From positions 8,868,782 through 8,932,781 of the forward strand of contig NC_060233.1 in NCBI RefSeq assembly GCF_021155775.2: a DNA stretch of 64,000 bases. Direction: 5' to 3'. The notes under the pieces were generated by a model, which was not told the origin of the DNA, searched no databases, and saw only the letters and a list, made by a program, of their open reading frames with translations. Position 1 is the first letter of the stretch; the number at the start of each line of letters is the position of its first letter. This document shows, one piece after another, positions 25,786-38,899 of the stretch. The translations under genes and the position numbers were made by a program. This DNA is from Neodiprion pinetum (Eukaryota; Arthropoda; Insecta; Hymenoptera; Diprionidae).

Positions 25786-26590
25786 CCTAAACAAATTAAT
25801 TCGAGTAAACTTCCATGGTTAAGAATATATTTACCAGCAATATCAGAAATGTTCATATCGTAATCGCAATTCAATCGTTGGGATCACTGTTGTTCGCATT
25901 TTTGAACGAGTCTGCAGCATCGATCCTGACGTGACAGCGCAATCACATCTCACGACTGGATAGTTTATATATAACTTGATTCCGGCGTGTCTTGACGAAG
26001 TGAGAAGGAATCTTACTGTTTTCCTTTTCTTTCGATTGTCCTTTTGAAACTCTTCTACTTTTCCTCCGGCGGTGACACGAAGGCGGCAGAATATCCTTTG
26101 AGATTGACTTTTATATCGATATTATATTGTACTATATACACATAAGCATGCAGAGAATGCTCGAATAGCATCGATGACATCCGGACTGAAAACGTTGATA
26201 ATAAAATACAGAGCGAGGCTGTCCGGCCGGAGAGCGTAAGGTCAGGTTTTATTCCCACGGGATTTCTCCTCTTCCCTTGGAGACCCGCAGCGTCGGCTTT
26301 GATGCAAGAAGTTCGCGTGGCCGCGTTTGTCCTCCGGGGCCGACATCCGTAACATCCGTTCTTGACGGTCGTCGTTCGCTGAGAACGGCTGTATATAATG
26401 AATTACGCATTTGTCAATGCCGTGTGCGATAATGTCATTTTATTACAACGCTATATGGTGTTTTGTGACGCTGCCGAGATGCCTCGCTTGTATTCTTTAC
26501 ACGAGACGCCGACCTTTTCCAGGTCACACAAGGTGAACCGCTTCGGAAAAACTTTAGCAGAAATGATAAAACACGTGCGAAAATACTAAC

Positions 26591-26621
26591 ATGTGTATAT
26601 ATGTATATATATACACACACG
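26591..26621. repeat. (GTAT)/(TA)/(CA) mixed dinucleotide tract
   Basis: ATGTGTATATATGTATATAT followed by ACACACACGT. The tract is partly self-complementary. Confidence 0.8.
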
Positions 26622-27403
26622 TACAACTCGATTAATTTGTCGTTAGAAAACAGGTTGGCAAACTGCTGATCAGCTAGCGGACCTTCCACAAGACAGGATG
26701 TTCCATCGTGCAAGTATATAAACGAGAAGCGAGAGAATCCATTTATTAACGTTCGCTATAAAATAAGACTCCGTGGGCGGAATGGTTTACGAGGACAACA
26801 GGCGTGTAAGATCCTGATCCTGATGCAGGTAGAGGATGGAAATACGCAGGGCGTTTTATACGCGCCTGAATGGATGAAACCGAACCGCAGCAAATGATTC
26901 ATGCACTATGTAATTAAAAATCGATCAACGTATGTGAAGAAATGATTTTGTTTAGAAGCAAAAGCGATCATTAACTGTACCTTAAATTCTCCGTGTCCCG
27001 TTTATTTGTAGTAGAAGAAGAAAGGGTGTGTATCGAAAAAATTCAAATCCCAACATGGGAAAACTCTAAAGTTACGCATGTAGCACTAGAAGTACCAGTT
27101 TGTTTCAATTTTACTTCATAATGGGCTACTATTAACAAAATGAATAACATGACTAGAGAAGGGTCAAGAATAATGGTAGTGGCCAGAACGGTCTGTAAAA
27201 GAAAAGAAGCTTGAATCAGATACTTTTTCAATGGCATAATGAGACGGGATATTTGTTTGAACGCAGTCGAGACATTATTCCGAGTGTGAATACTGGACAA
27301 AAGCATTACCTATAATAATTCACCCTCGTTTCCACGGTTTGAAATAATTACCAATCGGATAGTTGCCGCATGGGATCCGGCGGTCATAACGCGGTATAAG
27401 AAC

Positions 27404-27427
27404 CTACTAGATTCCAGAATCTAGTAG
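27404..27427. repeat. 24-bp near-perfect palindrome
   Basis: CTACTAGATTC, then CA, then the exact reverse complement GAATCTAGTAG: 11-bp arms and a 2-nt centre. Confidence 0.9.
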
Positions 27428-28025
27428 ATAAGAATCATGAATAAAATAGCAGACGTGTATAAGAGAGCTAATCTTGTAGAGTGGGTACAACCGCACCAAC
27501 GAGAAGGAGGAGAAGAAGTAGGAGGAAATAATAAGCACCATCATGAGCCGTACTAATAACCGAGCTCTAGGTGTAGTAGAAAAAAAAAGCACCGTAGGAG
27601 TAAGTGAATACAGACGTGAATATGCGCGTACACAGATAGCGCAAGGGGAGGTACAACATACCTAGACTTCATCAGGGAAACACACGTACAGACCAGTGGC
27701 CACTTGCATGGTGGAGGGTCCCCTTTCACTTGCCGCGCATATTACGCGGAACAAACAAACGTTTAACAAGAGGATAAAATACGCCTGTATATTGCGTTAG
27801 TTACACTTACAGGTATGTAAATAAGTGTGCACGAGGCAACACGAAGGTCCGCACTTCTCCCTCTCGCTCCTCTTATGTCCAACTGTTTCCTCTATTAGTA
27901 CTCCGTTCTATCCGATACGGTGGTGCTCTCTTCTTCACGAGAAAGAATTAACGGTGCGAATTATTAAGGAAAGGCTGTTTCTTTTCTTTTCTTTTTTTTT
28001 TTGTTTACTTCACGGACTCTTGCAG

Positions 28026-28145
28026 ATGCCGCAACAGCGCTTCACAAACATTTTACCACGTTGGGTTTATCCACAAACTGTCAGGCTGTGTACACGAAGC
28101 TTCGCATCGGGCGCTCATTCATATTCATATCGTACACACTTATAG
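28026..28145 (+). other. Candidate exon after a pyrimidine-rich acceptor
   Basis: A T-rich tract (about 27977-28012) and TCTTGCAG precede an ATG-starting frame of 39 codons ending TAG. The product (MPQQRFTNILPRW...) has no recognised motif. Confidence 0.12.
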
Positions 28146-28377
28146 TAATGCAATATCGGACCCTCGAGCGATGTCACTTGGCTTCTTTTCTCCCTGCATG
28201 GTATCGATATTGTACCTCGGATTTTAATTCAATTCACCGTAAGCAGGTGTCGGCACGGTGCTTTATGAGAATGGTGAATAATTCATGGGTTTTTATTTGT
28301 TACAAATTACGGACAGGATAAATTTGTCGTACAATTTCATTTTTCCCCCTCGTCATCTCGTCTTGTCTCCGAACGAT

Positions 28378-28857
28378 TTAATTGCCCCAAAGTACAAAGG
28401 TACCGTAAGACTTCCGTAGTTTCACATGCGTCGCGTTGAAATTTAGGGATATACAATTATTCGCGAACATCACGAACGCGCGGTACATCATCGAGTTGTA
28501 CCGTAGATAATTCCGAGTTTCGAAAACTTGCGGAACGTCGGGGTTCCACCATTCACCATTGGACAATTTATCGTCGAGGAAGTACCGCGCGCTACAGACT
28601 ATCAACCGAATGGAGCACGAAGAGGATGCATAATGAGGATGCGGTAATAACGTGTCGACGATGTTTCGGTTCACCGGTATATGTGTAACAACTGGGTTTA
28701 TACTCCGTGAAAAGCTGACCATGGCCGTGGCTTGGCGTCCCGCAGCAAACGTCCTTCTTACGGCAAGCCGATGCCCACGCAAAGCGAAATAGTAGCACAT
28801 CGAGCAGATCGACCAGAGTCGTCTATGGATGATACAGGCGTTGGTGGTTGGTCCCAT
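28378..28857 (-). other. Open frame of 159 codons, protein-like C-terminal part
   Basis: The last about 70 codons look more coding-like than most frames here. They are rich in aromatic residues (ending ...KSYGTFVLWGN) and use many codons ending in C or G. A CTGTAG acceptor-like string on the minus strand would start an exon at 28591. The first half of the frame is unremarkable. No domain was recognised. It may be a real small exon, a decayed gene or chance. Confidence 0.2.
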
Positions 28858-30325
28858 GCTGGGCTAGGAAGCATATATCCTCCGCTATCTCAATAATTAT
28901 CGCGGCCATTACCGTCACGTGGCGCTGTCGCTGTTGCTAGTGAAGCCAGCAGCAGCGGCACTGCACCAGCACAACCCGCACTCACACCAAGATTCTTGCT
29001 TACTACCCACAACTTCGCTCTTCCTACCCGCCTATTGCGGTTATACATCCACACTAGCATCCACCCCTTTGCTGCTCTACGAATACGGTCATTATAACAT
29101 GCGTGCAACGACGTCGTCGGAGTATGGGTGCAATGAGCGTACCTTGTGCACATGAGGTGAGTGATGTAGGTATGCGCACTATTATAACCGATAGCCAGTT
29201 ATCGGTTTGCTCGTTTAACCGTCCACCATTAATGTGCTTCATTGAAAAACACTCGGGATGCCAAATTCAACGACATTGACACGGTGAGACGTTGAGGTGT
29301 GGTACTGCAATCAAGGCGGTAGCAATGAAGATTCTAAAGGTCCTGTGATGACACCATCCGACTCTCTTATCGACACGTTACTTCTCATTCGACATGTGTA
29401 CAGACCTCTGGCAGAATCGTTTCATCAGTCCAAATACCGTCGATGAGGAACTGTAGGATATCGAAGATATCACCATTGCTGATGTTTCGGCAAAGTTTTC
29501 CGACAGTTTTTCATTAAAATGTCAGTAGATTGAACCACGGATCATTGTTGCAGGATGCATGATACAATATCATTTCTATTATAGGTACCTACTCATATCC
29601 GAAAATATTGAAGCACAAGTACCGCGGGGACAAAACGTGATTCCAACTCGAAGAGGGTGACTTTTGCATTGAATTACATTTTCAATTATGTTGAAAATTT
29701 TGAGGAGCACGTTTCGTCAGTAATCACTGGCTCATTCTCAACCTCGTCATCCAAGCTTTCCAAAGTGTAACACGGATCGGACGTACATCAGCAAAATCTA
29801 TCACGTGTCTGTTCGTATGCATACGTGCAGCGAGTACCCGGCGGTAGAGATTTGGGTACAGGATTTAGGATGCGTAACTATCGAGGTTAGCGAAGCCTCG
29901 TTATTGATGGTGGCACTTAAACCGTCATGTGGTAACGATCGTGATTAGTAGTTGGTAATAAGTGATTATCCATACACATGGTACACGAGAACCGATAAAG
30001 TGTTGAGTACCGAATTCAGTGCTGATCGTAACATATTTTCTCAATTGACGGAATCTCGATAACGTTTTGCATTACCAAAATGTGAACAAAAATCTACCAG
30101 TGCCAATTCGTTTTACAACAACTGGTGTTTTTAGTTCGTTCAAATTTCCTCGTACGTAAGTGTCCAAAATTTGTGTAGGTAGCAAGACGCATGAATTATT
30201 TTGTTGGAAAAAAGAAACACCTTGATCACGCTCGATTTTTCTTCTACGAAATATTAAATAGCTTATGACTTTAACATGCATCCCACCGCTGAACGATGCC
30301 GGGGAATTTTTTTTTAATCCACCGT

Positions 30326-30369
30326 CAGCTGCCGCTGGATGATCGCGGGGTCAAAGGTCACCTCAGGTG
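30326..30369 (+). promoter_or_regulatory. Nuclear-receptor DR1 site flanked by E-boxes
   Basis: GGGTCA-A-AGGTCA at 30348-30360 is a consensus direct repeat with one-base spacing, the type bound by HNF4 and by RXR/USP heterodimers. CAGCTG lies at 30326-30331 and CAGGTG, a Snail-type or bHLH site, at 30364-30369. The three motifs sit within 44 bp of moderately GC-rich DNA. They are read directly. That they form an enhancer is inference. Confidence 0.4.
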
Positions 30370-32020
30370 AGCGAGTATATTTGGGGGCACGTGCAAAAGC
30401 TCCGCGCACGAAGAAAGCTGATGAGGCCAAAGTCGGGAAGGGAAGGAGGGTCTGGTGCTTCTGGCGAAGAGAGCAAAGAAGGAGCGGAGAAACGGGGGAG
30501 AGAAGAGGGCGAGGGGGAAGCGGCCAATTAGCTTAAAATAATGAACATGTTTCGGCGTCTTTTGTTTCCGCCGTCCGCCTAGACGGAGAGGACCGCCGGG
30601 TTAGCCGCGAGCTAACGCTCCACAATGGAAGACTTTGTTTTCCGATTTTACCACACCCCGATCCGGGCTTCAGACGATGTTTGCGCCGTTTTACCGCGAT
30701 ACCATCATTTTACGCCGGTATAATATCGCGCTTTTTTCTTTTCTACACCTCAATTTTCTCCGTCCGGTCAGACAGAGAGAGAGAGAGAGAGAAGGATGAG
30801 CATCGAGCTAACAAATCGAACATCGAAATCCCATTCTCGCATGAGGACAAGAGTAAGAGAAACAAAAAAAAAAAAATGTAAGGCAAATATGAAACTTGTA
30901 GAAAAAGGAAAATAGAATTAGCTTACGTGTTTTCTTTTTTTTCAGCATATTATAGTGAATCTACTTAGTCGTGAAAAATAATCTAAAATTAATTTTAAAG
31001 GAACTATGTCAGAATTCCATTTTTTATAAGAGGCACTTCAGGTCATATACCATGACCTTTATCGTTTCTAATTTCATTTTTTTTTTACATGAAAAAAAAA
31101 TTAACTTTGTGATTATTCCACGATTGGTCAGATCAATTTCAAGCATTCTTGATTGGGACAAAATTTATACAATAAACACTCTGGAAAGACAAGAATTCTG
31201 GGCTTGTAGCAAAGATGGGCATAAATTTACATTTCGAAAGGTACGATACAAGCAACCCGATTGAAAAGAAGGTAATCCAATTTTAACATGGACAAAAAAT
31301 GATCAGCATGAAGAAATCGTTCATCGGAATTTGAACACGTATGCAACAAAATGTGGACGCTGAAGTTGTTTCTACTTCTTCTGCTAACCTTTTTTCCTTT
31401 ATACATAATTTGCTGGTATCTTCCAAAGTACATACATCGTCCATTTTCGATATTGGTTAAATTTTTTAGCCTTCTTACAAGGAATTTGCCGTGTTAATTT
31501 CATTAGAATCAATTATGGTTGGCAATAATTTCGCAATTCGTATGATTACTAAAGAGGTGATTTGAAAAAAAAAAATGGATCTCGAGTTTTGTGAAACGTG
31601 TACTTTTTTTTTTATTTTTCCACACGGAGAGAATAAAATCAAAAATGGCAAGTCATAGCCAGATATAATTGATCTGAAACATTCCACATAGAGGCATTAA
31701 AAAAATCAACGCTCTGAGAAACATTTCAAACTTATTGAACTTGTCTCAGTTCACCATTTATAAAGTACTCGAATAATAATGATGTGACAATGGAAAAATA
31801 CATGAATTTTTGTATCAAGGTTCACTGCAACGAAATTTGCTCCCTACATAATGCAGCCAATTTACCCAGTTGAGTTAAAAATTCTTTCCAAACACAACGT
31901 ACACAATCATTTCTGGTTTTACATAATTTGAATCGAACCCTTTAGACATCAACGCGTGCAAATCAAAGAGTAAATTACAAGGTTCGAAGATGAGACAAAG
32001 TTCACAAACTTCTCGGCTCG
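30370..32020. other. Purine-rich then AT-rich DNA, no gene
   Basis: 30370-30530 is purine-rich (GGGAAGGGAAGGAGGG-type). From 30900 the DNA is AT-rich, with a T-tract/TTCAG acceptor-like site at 30945 followed by only 11 open codons. Confidence 0.5.
30773..30793. repeat. (GA)n microsatellite
   Basis: Near-perfect GA run of 21 bp following CGTCCGGTCAGA. Confidence 0.9.
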
Positions 32021-32029
32021 GCAAGAGGG

Positions 32030-32088
32030 TTAAGTAAGTAAGCAAGTAAGCAAGTAAGTAAGTAGGAAGGCAGGCAAGCAGGCAGGCT
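32030..32088. repeat. (TAAG)n / (CAGG)n tetranucleotide array
   Basis: A run of TAAG and CAAG tetramers that changes through GGAAGG into CAGG/CAAG tetramers. It suggests one tetranucleotide array diverging from one end to the other. Confidence 0.9.
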
Positions 32089-32179
32089 GCAGGTAGTCAG
32101 CATGGATAGGAGGATGGTAGGAGGAGTCTCGGAGTAAGTAAGGACTGCGTGGCAAAAAGCGAACGCGGCGATCGAGTGA

Positions 32180-33240
32180 GAACGATTCAATCAGGAGGCA
32201 CATAAATCTCTCTTGCCCGCGGACATCGGGTCGAAGTCTTTCGTCCCGTTCCCCATTCGCCTTCTCTCATCCCGCTCCGTCCCCCGGCTATTTCTGCTTC
32301 GCTCTCGCTCCTTGGACCGCGATCCGCGATCCGCGACCCAGTATTAATTATGCGCGATGCGCGCCGGCGGGCATTCCGCGACTGGTATATGCCCGCGTCC
32401 CCCTTTTGCCCGGCAGTATTTGCGGGCATTGTTAATCCGAACCGCTCTCCGTCTGCCACCGAGTTTCGCCCGGTTCTTCGTTCCTCTTCCCTGCAAGCTC
32501 CATCCTTCCCCACGACCCCCGCAGCGGTACATATGCGTCGTCGATTCCTGTTCCCTTTTTACCTCCCGCTCTTTTATTCGCCTTGTTTCCTTTCTCATTT
32601 TTCCTCTTTCCCTTTTCCTCACCTCGCTCTCTGACTCCGTTGCCTCGTTTCTCTGATCATCAGTCGGACTCTCGAGTCCCGGATAAAATGTCAGAGTTTA
32701 CAGGACACGCGAAGCGGTTCAAAGCGGGTCCTCCGGGGCTTCCGCACTGCGGGGCGCGTCCTGATTGGCTCTGTAAAACGCGCTTCACGGATCCGACGTT
32801 CGGGAAAAAAGCTCGATTTTATACCGCGCCGTTGGGTAAAAAAGCGCGGATGTGCAGCGAGGGGTAAAACGAGGGCCGGATATCTTTGGATAAACGAATG
32901 CGGCGACGCTGACACGTTAATGCGTCGCGACGCCACTTCTTTCGTTCGCCCGGGCATCATCGGCTACATAATTGTTACGCCCACGAGACGACTATAACCG
33001 AAGCCGAAGGAAACGAAATTTTCACCGAAATACCAGCCGCCCCTTCTCCTCCGCCATCTCCGACGGCTGCCCGACGATGATGCAGTTACGAAAGCTTTAC
33101 TCACGAGGACGCAATTCATTCCTAATGTTCTACTAATGACGTTATTCCTGGAGTTATTAAGCCGAACGGGACGCGGAGGGACGAGTTTATTGCCACGACG
33201 GTAAAATACAACCGACGCAATTTACGAACAGCTATACTTC
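32180..33240. other. CpG-rich island, possible regulatory or promoter DNA
   Basis: GC-rich with overlapping 90-108 codon frames on both strands and an inverted CCAAT box (GATTGG) at 32762. No domain or consistent frame supports a gene. Confidence 0.45.
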
Positions 33241-34600
33241 TTGTCCGTACATCAATTTGCGCTTGCAAAAATTTCACATTCTTCTGCTGGGATTATTCTC
33301 ATAACCTTTTGCAAACGCGACAAGCAATCGTGGGTAAAAATAATTATCGCAAGTAACAGACAATCTGGGAATGTCCTTACAAACTTCTTTACGTTAGGCA
33401 AAAAGAAACATACCGAACGATAAGACTTGATTACGAAAATCACAGCACGTCGTTTTTCATTGGCTTTCGAAATGCAGAAAGCAAGCGAGTTTAATCATTA
33501 AAACTCATTTTCAGTTTCTTAAAGCGCTGCATCGCTGTAATAAAAATTTCATCGAGATGCGGGACAAGCGGTTCTGGAGATATCGGTGTAGTGATGAAGA
33601 GCTGCGTTATAAGCTGCGTGAAGTTAACCCAGTCTGACCTCGGGGAGATCTGTAGGGGCCAAAGATTCACGACACGTCTGCTGAATAAACAAATGAAAAT
33701 TTACCCTTAACACTCGATAAATTAAAATTAAAAACACGTCCTTGAGAGACGCTAGGTGTTTTCTCAAATAATGGGAAACGCTTCTTTTTTCACCTTTCAA
33801 CGCTGAAGATAAATGCGCTTTCTCAAGTGATCCTTCCTTTTTTTCTTCCACTTTCAAAATAAGCATGGATTACACGCTACAAGTTTTGTGTTAAACATAT
33901 ATGAATAAACGACAACGTGAAATATCTGACCATTGTATTAACTTGTTTTTTCAACAAGATCAAATCGCCAGCAGCTTGTACTTGTATCAAAAAAGGTCAA
34001 CACTCTGAGTTCAACATTGACAAATGACGAAAACATGGAATATTTCGAAAAAAAAGACCAGCATTTCCAACCAACGTAAGGAATTATCCATGATAAAAAT
34101 GACGGTTCAGATTTTTTGAGATCCAATACGTTAGTTGGCTTATCATTGTTAATTGGAGGCAGTCTTTCACAACACCAGAAACGACTAATTACCCTTATTT
34201 GAAAACTCAACTCGGTTATCGTAATGATCCAAATTGACCGTTTCTCAACTAAATCCGAAATATCGTTCCAAGAAATCTTACATTTGATCTGTTTCTTTTT
34301 TTAATAATCAATCAAATATTGCTGTTCGGTAATAAAAATCAACGATATGAGGTGGCACTGTAAAAATGACCGAGCCAGTATATCTCGTTCATAAGTCAAA
34401 GTTAAACGCCAGCGTTTTCAAAGCGTGGCTCGATCACTCACGAAATCACAATACACAAGGATCAGGAGTAGCGTTGATCACAGTGTTCCATGCAGACACG
34501 TTGCGCCCATCATCCAGGCATCCGCACACACATACACACACGCATCTTATATCTTCATAGATACGCAGGTACAGACTTAACGAGCGTGAGGCAATACTGT
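33240..34600. other. Mixed to AT-rich DNA, nothing recognised
   Basis: Short frames only, plus the CA tract at 34524. Confidence 0.5.
34524..34542. repeat. (CA)n tract, imperfect
   Basis: CACACACATACACACACGC, a short CA microsatellite with one interruption. Confidence 0.8.
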
Positions 34601-35276
34601 TATTATATCCAGCGAAGCGTTCCCCACGGCAAAGTAAACAGTGTTAAATAAATGGTACTCTTAAACCGATATATTATTAAGCGAGAGCCTCGAGGGTGCC
34701 GTGGAGGCGAGGGGGCGAGGAGGCAAGGCAAGGAGGACCAAAGTGCGGGTCCTTCGCGACGGAGTGATGGACTGCCTCGCGGCTGATCCTCGGAGCGGTT
34801 GGGATGGATGTTGGATCGCGAGGCGAAACTTCGAGGGCGGCTGCCGTGTAAGTGGATGTTTTGACAGCGCGTTGCACTAATCAGTCTTTGCACTCGTACG
34901 TCTGACGAATGCGCGCGTGCATCCAACGGTCGTCTCTTCCCTTTTGCTTCTCCGATGCCATCCTCGCTACAACTGATCTTGACGACCGAGAAGTGCGACC
35001 CACACGCACCCATCCTCTGGATACGTGTGACACTCTCTGTGTTTCCCGGAGGAAGCGCGGATCCCGACCGAGAACGCTTCTAAGTGATCTAATTGCGGAC
35101 GCCGTTTAATCTCGGTTGGCTATATCATTTTCTAAAAGGTTCAACCCGACGATAATTTATCTACGTCGATTCAGCAACGGTATTAGAGAGTTTCTCCTGC
35201 CGACTTTGGATTTTCAGAAGACTTCCGAGCTGGGATGTATATGTGTTTCTTTTTTCTTCTTCATTTTATTTCACAG

Positions 35277-35408
35277 GCGATTTCCGAAAAGGAAGAACGA
35301 AAAAAATTGTTTCATTTCCAAGGCGATTCACAGTTAAGATCCCGCGATTTTGTGGCTCGGTTTTGTCTGGTGTTAGACGCTTGTGTACGGTTTTGTATAG
35401 TTTGTTAG
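35277..35408 (+). other. Candidate exon after a strong splice acceptor
   Basis: A long pyrimidine tract (about 35246-35272) ends in CACAG. It is followed by 43 codons open in one frame to a TAG at 35406. The first part, starting AISEKEERKK, is charged and protein-like; the last part is cysteine-rich and less convincing. A GT at 35370 could serve as a donor, giving a 93-nt exon. No start codon or partner exon is identified and no domain is recognised. It could equally be chance. Confidence 0.2.
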
Positions 35409-38194
35409 TTTACTGTTTCAACGTCCGTCCTAGTAGTTTGCGTTGCGTTCAGCCCGGACTAGACAGCGACAAGAACGTTTGATTCGAGACACGAATTCAG
35501 CATTGTGTATCGCTTAATATTATGAACTCGGTGTCAAACTGTTTCCGTTGTAAAACACAGCGTGGAGTAAAAATTTCCCTCAGGATTAACGGCCGGTCGT
35601 TTATCAACCTGATTTTCAATTCCCCCTCCGTGCATCGACACAGTCCCGTCTGTCCGTTCGAATAAATTCCCACCCAACACCCGAAGGCGATACTTATTTT
35701 CCGCAGGCTGAAACGTTTGGAGATCGCAAAGGTCGAGGAATACGAAAAGACGAGAGAACGCACTCTGAATTCAGGGGAAAATAAACCCGTTGGAAGGTAA
35801 ACTCGTGGGTTAAAATTTGCCGTCGGTACGTTGTAATAAATCGCCAGTGGCGAGAATATTACCGCGGACAGTACGAAGACGTGTACATATTTTGTAGGTA
35901 TAATACGAGTCTAGAAAAGTCGAGTGTGATGTGTGGATGCGACGAGAGGATTACACGTTTGTTTTCGGTGAATTTGCCGGAGGACTGTAGCGAACTCTGC
36001 ACACGTGCCAACGGGGGTTGGATGTGTGTGCCAGAAGTGGCGGAGTTTCGGTATCAACACACAAGCTCGAGGAGGCTAGCCGCGAGAATGTTGAGCGAGA
36101 AGACAAGCCGAGACAACCCAAGACAAGCGGAGACACGTGTAGGTCGGAATGGAGAACCACGCATCCTCGAATCCACCGATCCAGCTCAGTCATGTACCGC
36201 TGCATACTCAGCAAGCGCGGGCTTAAAAGTCGAAAGTTAAATTTCTCGCGACGTTCAGCTGCGCTCGGTTCGTCAACGCGGACCCTCCGCGCGAACTGCG
36301 AGAGACAAAAAAAAAAAACAGGAATAAATAAAATAAGAGTAGCGAGAATGAAAGAAGCACGAGGGTGAAAAGGATCGCTGTTTGTTTTTTTTTTTAACAT
36401 CGCGAAAAAATCGTGCTTTTAACAAGAGTAATTCTAGTCAAAGCTCTCCGAGGCTTTCTTATACATAGTTTTGAAAAATGTTCAAGACGATCCGAAAACA
36501 AATCGGAAGAGAATATTCTGATCGACCGAAATCGATGTCGATGGACTGATAGTCCCGAGTTCGAAGTGTACCACCGTCAACTGGACGGAAGACATGTTTA
36601 AAGTCACGCGTCACTGATTCTCTTGAAATTGTATCAGTGCTAGTCCGCGTCATGCAAGATCCTCCTCCTTAATCTTCTCGCAATCGTGATAATTATGAAT
36701 ATTTTTCAAAGGCCTCGGCAGTGAGGGACGTAATCAAGGAAGAGGAAACCGCGGCAGTTTCGTCGTTGCCGTACCGCCGAAAAGAGCTATCGTTGTCCGC
36801 CGACACGAAGACAGCGTGGTTAATGGCGACTATTACTCAGCGGATTGAATGGGCCGGAGCCCTGCGCGTGACAAGGCGGTAACGAAATACCAAAATAACG
36901 TCACCGATAAATATATATAGTTACGAACTCAGGAGTGGGTGGAAGGGTGCCAGGCGTCGCGTATAGGTATCTTTCCATACTCGCTACTGCAGCCGACACT
37001 AGAAGATTCCAGATTTAACCACGGGAGCTGCTCCGAGATACCAGACGCAATACGATCGCTCTGAGATCAACTTTCGACTTGGTATATCGTCCCTACGACC
37101 CACCGACACCTCGCGCGTCACGAGGGATGAAATTGCCCGGGGAGTGAGTGGTTTACAGGGGAATTTTTCATGCTCGTATTGTGAACTACTGTTACGAAGA
37201 GAGTCTAGTGGGCACCGTAAACGGAAAAGGAACTGTCGTGCCACAGTGGCGATCATGCACTAGCCATGGAACAGATCTTGGAACTAGGGTCGATCAAGGT
37301 TCGTAGACAGGCGACTAGAGTGTGGAGGTTTTATACTACAATCTGACAATGCAATCGCAATTTTTGTTACCTTCCCGCGTTAAGTCGTCTATCTACGGAA
37401 CTTGGGATTGACGATGTCAGAAGATGGTCAGAAGGTGAGAACGAATACGGATACCTGTTGCTTCTATTGTAATGGGTTTAGGTGAAAACTGTGCTTTTAT
37501 GCTACAAGGATTGAACCAGTACCTGTAAACAAACCTAGCCATGAAGCAGTGGAAACATTCAAACATACCCACTACACTGGGATCTCATTTTTCGTTATAA
37601 GCGCACCGCAGCTCAGCAGAAACGAGACATTTTGAGATTAGTGGGATCTACATGGAGCACAAGATACGTGACGTATCCTATTGATCGGGACACTCGATGG
37701 ACATTGAGAAAGATTCGTAATGTCCAGGTTACCGCATGTACCGCGTGATTCAATCGGCATACTGGTAACGGAGGTGACTTCCAGTGGTGGGTATCTGTCG
37801 AGGATAGAAGAAAGAGCTCGTTTCGCGGCGGTTTAACGAACGGGCTTACGATCAGTTCCCGCAAGTGCGGAGATGAGTCCTGTCCTAGTCGAGCGTTTTG
37901 CAGCGTCCTGAAGAGACAACGGAGGCTCTAGATTCTAGACTCTTAGAATCCCGGGGACTTCGGTCTTCGAGGAGTGATGGGCTCCTGGGAAACGTAAATT
38001 ACTCCAAAGGGGGAGTTGAGTTATGCGACGGAGTGACGGAGCGCGCCAGCTGAGCAACAGCGCCACTGGATAAACACCGCGGTGTGAGTCCCTCTCACTC
38101 TTTCTCCTGGTCTCCTTGCTTTCTGCCGGTGCTCCCGATCCCACTTTTCATCCTCTCTTTTCATCCAGGCCGTTTCTTCTTCACCGACAGCGAA

Positions 38195-38222
38195 AAAGAG
38201 AGAGAGGGAGAGAGAAAGAGAG
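38195..38222. repeat. (GA)n tract, imperfect
   Basis: GA-rich purine run of about 28 bp with GGG and AAA interruptions, next to a GC-rich segment. Confidence 0.85.
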
Positions 38223-38899
38223 GCGGAGTGTGACGCGCGAGTAGCCCGTATCTTTGTAGGACCGCTAAAACTTAACCGCCCGTGGACGCGCCGGCAATTA
38301 CCCAATCATGTCAGGGAATGACGGATCGCGCTTGGTCCAGCAAACGAGATTTAGGTTATAACATAAAAGTAAAGAAGGGAAAAAAGAAGGACGCGGGGAG
38401 AAAGAGGCGCGGCGATTTAGCCCCCGATTGCTTGTCATCGGGTTCGGTTCCATCCTCTTTTACGCTTCCTTTTTCCCCCCCGTCTAAAAACGTCGCGGAA
38501 CTCGAGTGATCAACGCTGCCGAGCAAACAATGCCGCAGAGGCTTGTGATCACAGCATTTTCTCTGAGAGAAACGAGGCTGGCTGCAACGATTGAACAGCT
38601 GTTACACCCGGACAATAACGATTTAAGAGGGTTGAAGATGAAAGAGCCACTCCAGTCACTTTCAGCTTTTATCGTCGACGAAATAGACGCGGTTTTTACC
38701 TACCCGCGCCTCCGGACGAAGCAAAGCTCAAGTCGTCGCCATGGATGGCGGTGGCTCTTTAAAGCGAAGAGCGACAACGATATAAAACCGGAGTAATGGT
38801 TTTCGATGCGGTGGTTTTAGTGGGCATTTCAAATTTAATTCCGTCATCGACGACTAGGAATTTTCTACGGTGTCTCTTTCTTTTTTTTTACCCGGTATC

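Larger units (their letters stand above)
25790..30320. other. Mixed DNA, candidate exons only
   Basis: Outside the palindrome at 27404 and the candidate frames near 28.0-28.9 kb, only short overlapping frames are present. TACCGGTGAACCG-like and repeated C/A-rich words occur, without a pattern that can be named. Confidence 0.45.

Noticed and set aside
28905..28940. GTGGCGCTGTCG as an insulator (CTCF) site
   Set aside because: Only part of the motif matches; not enough to call.
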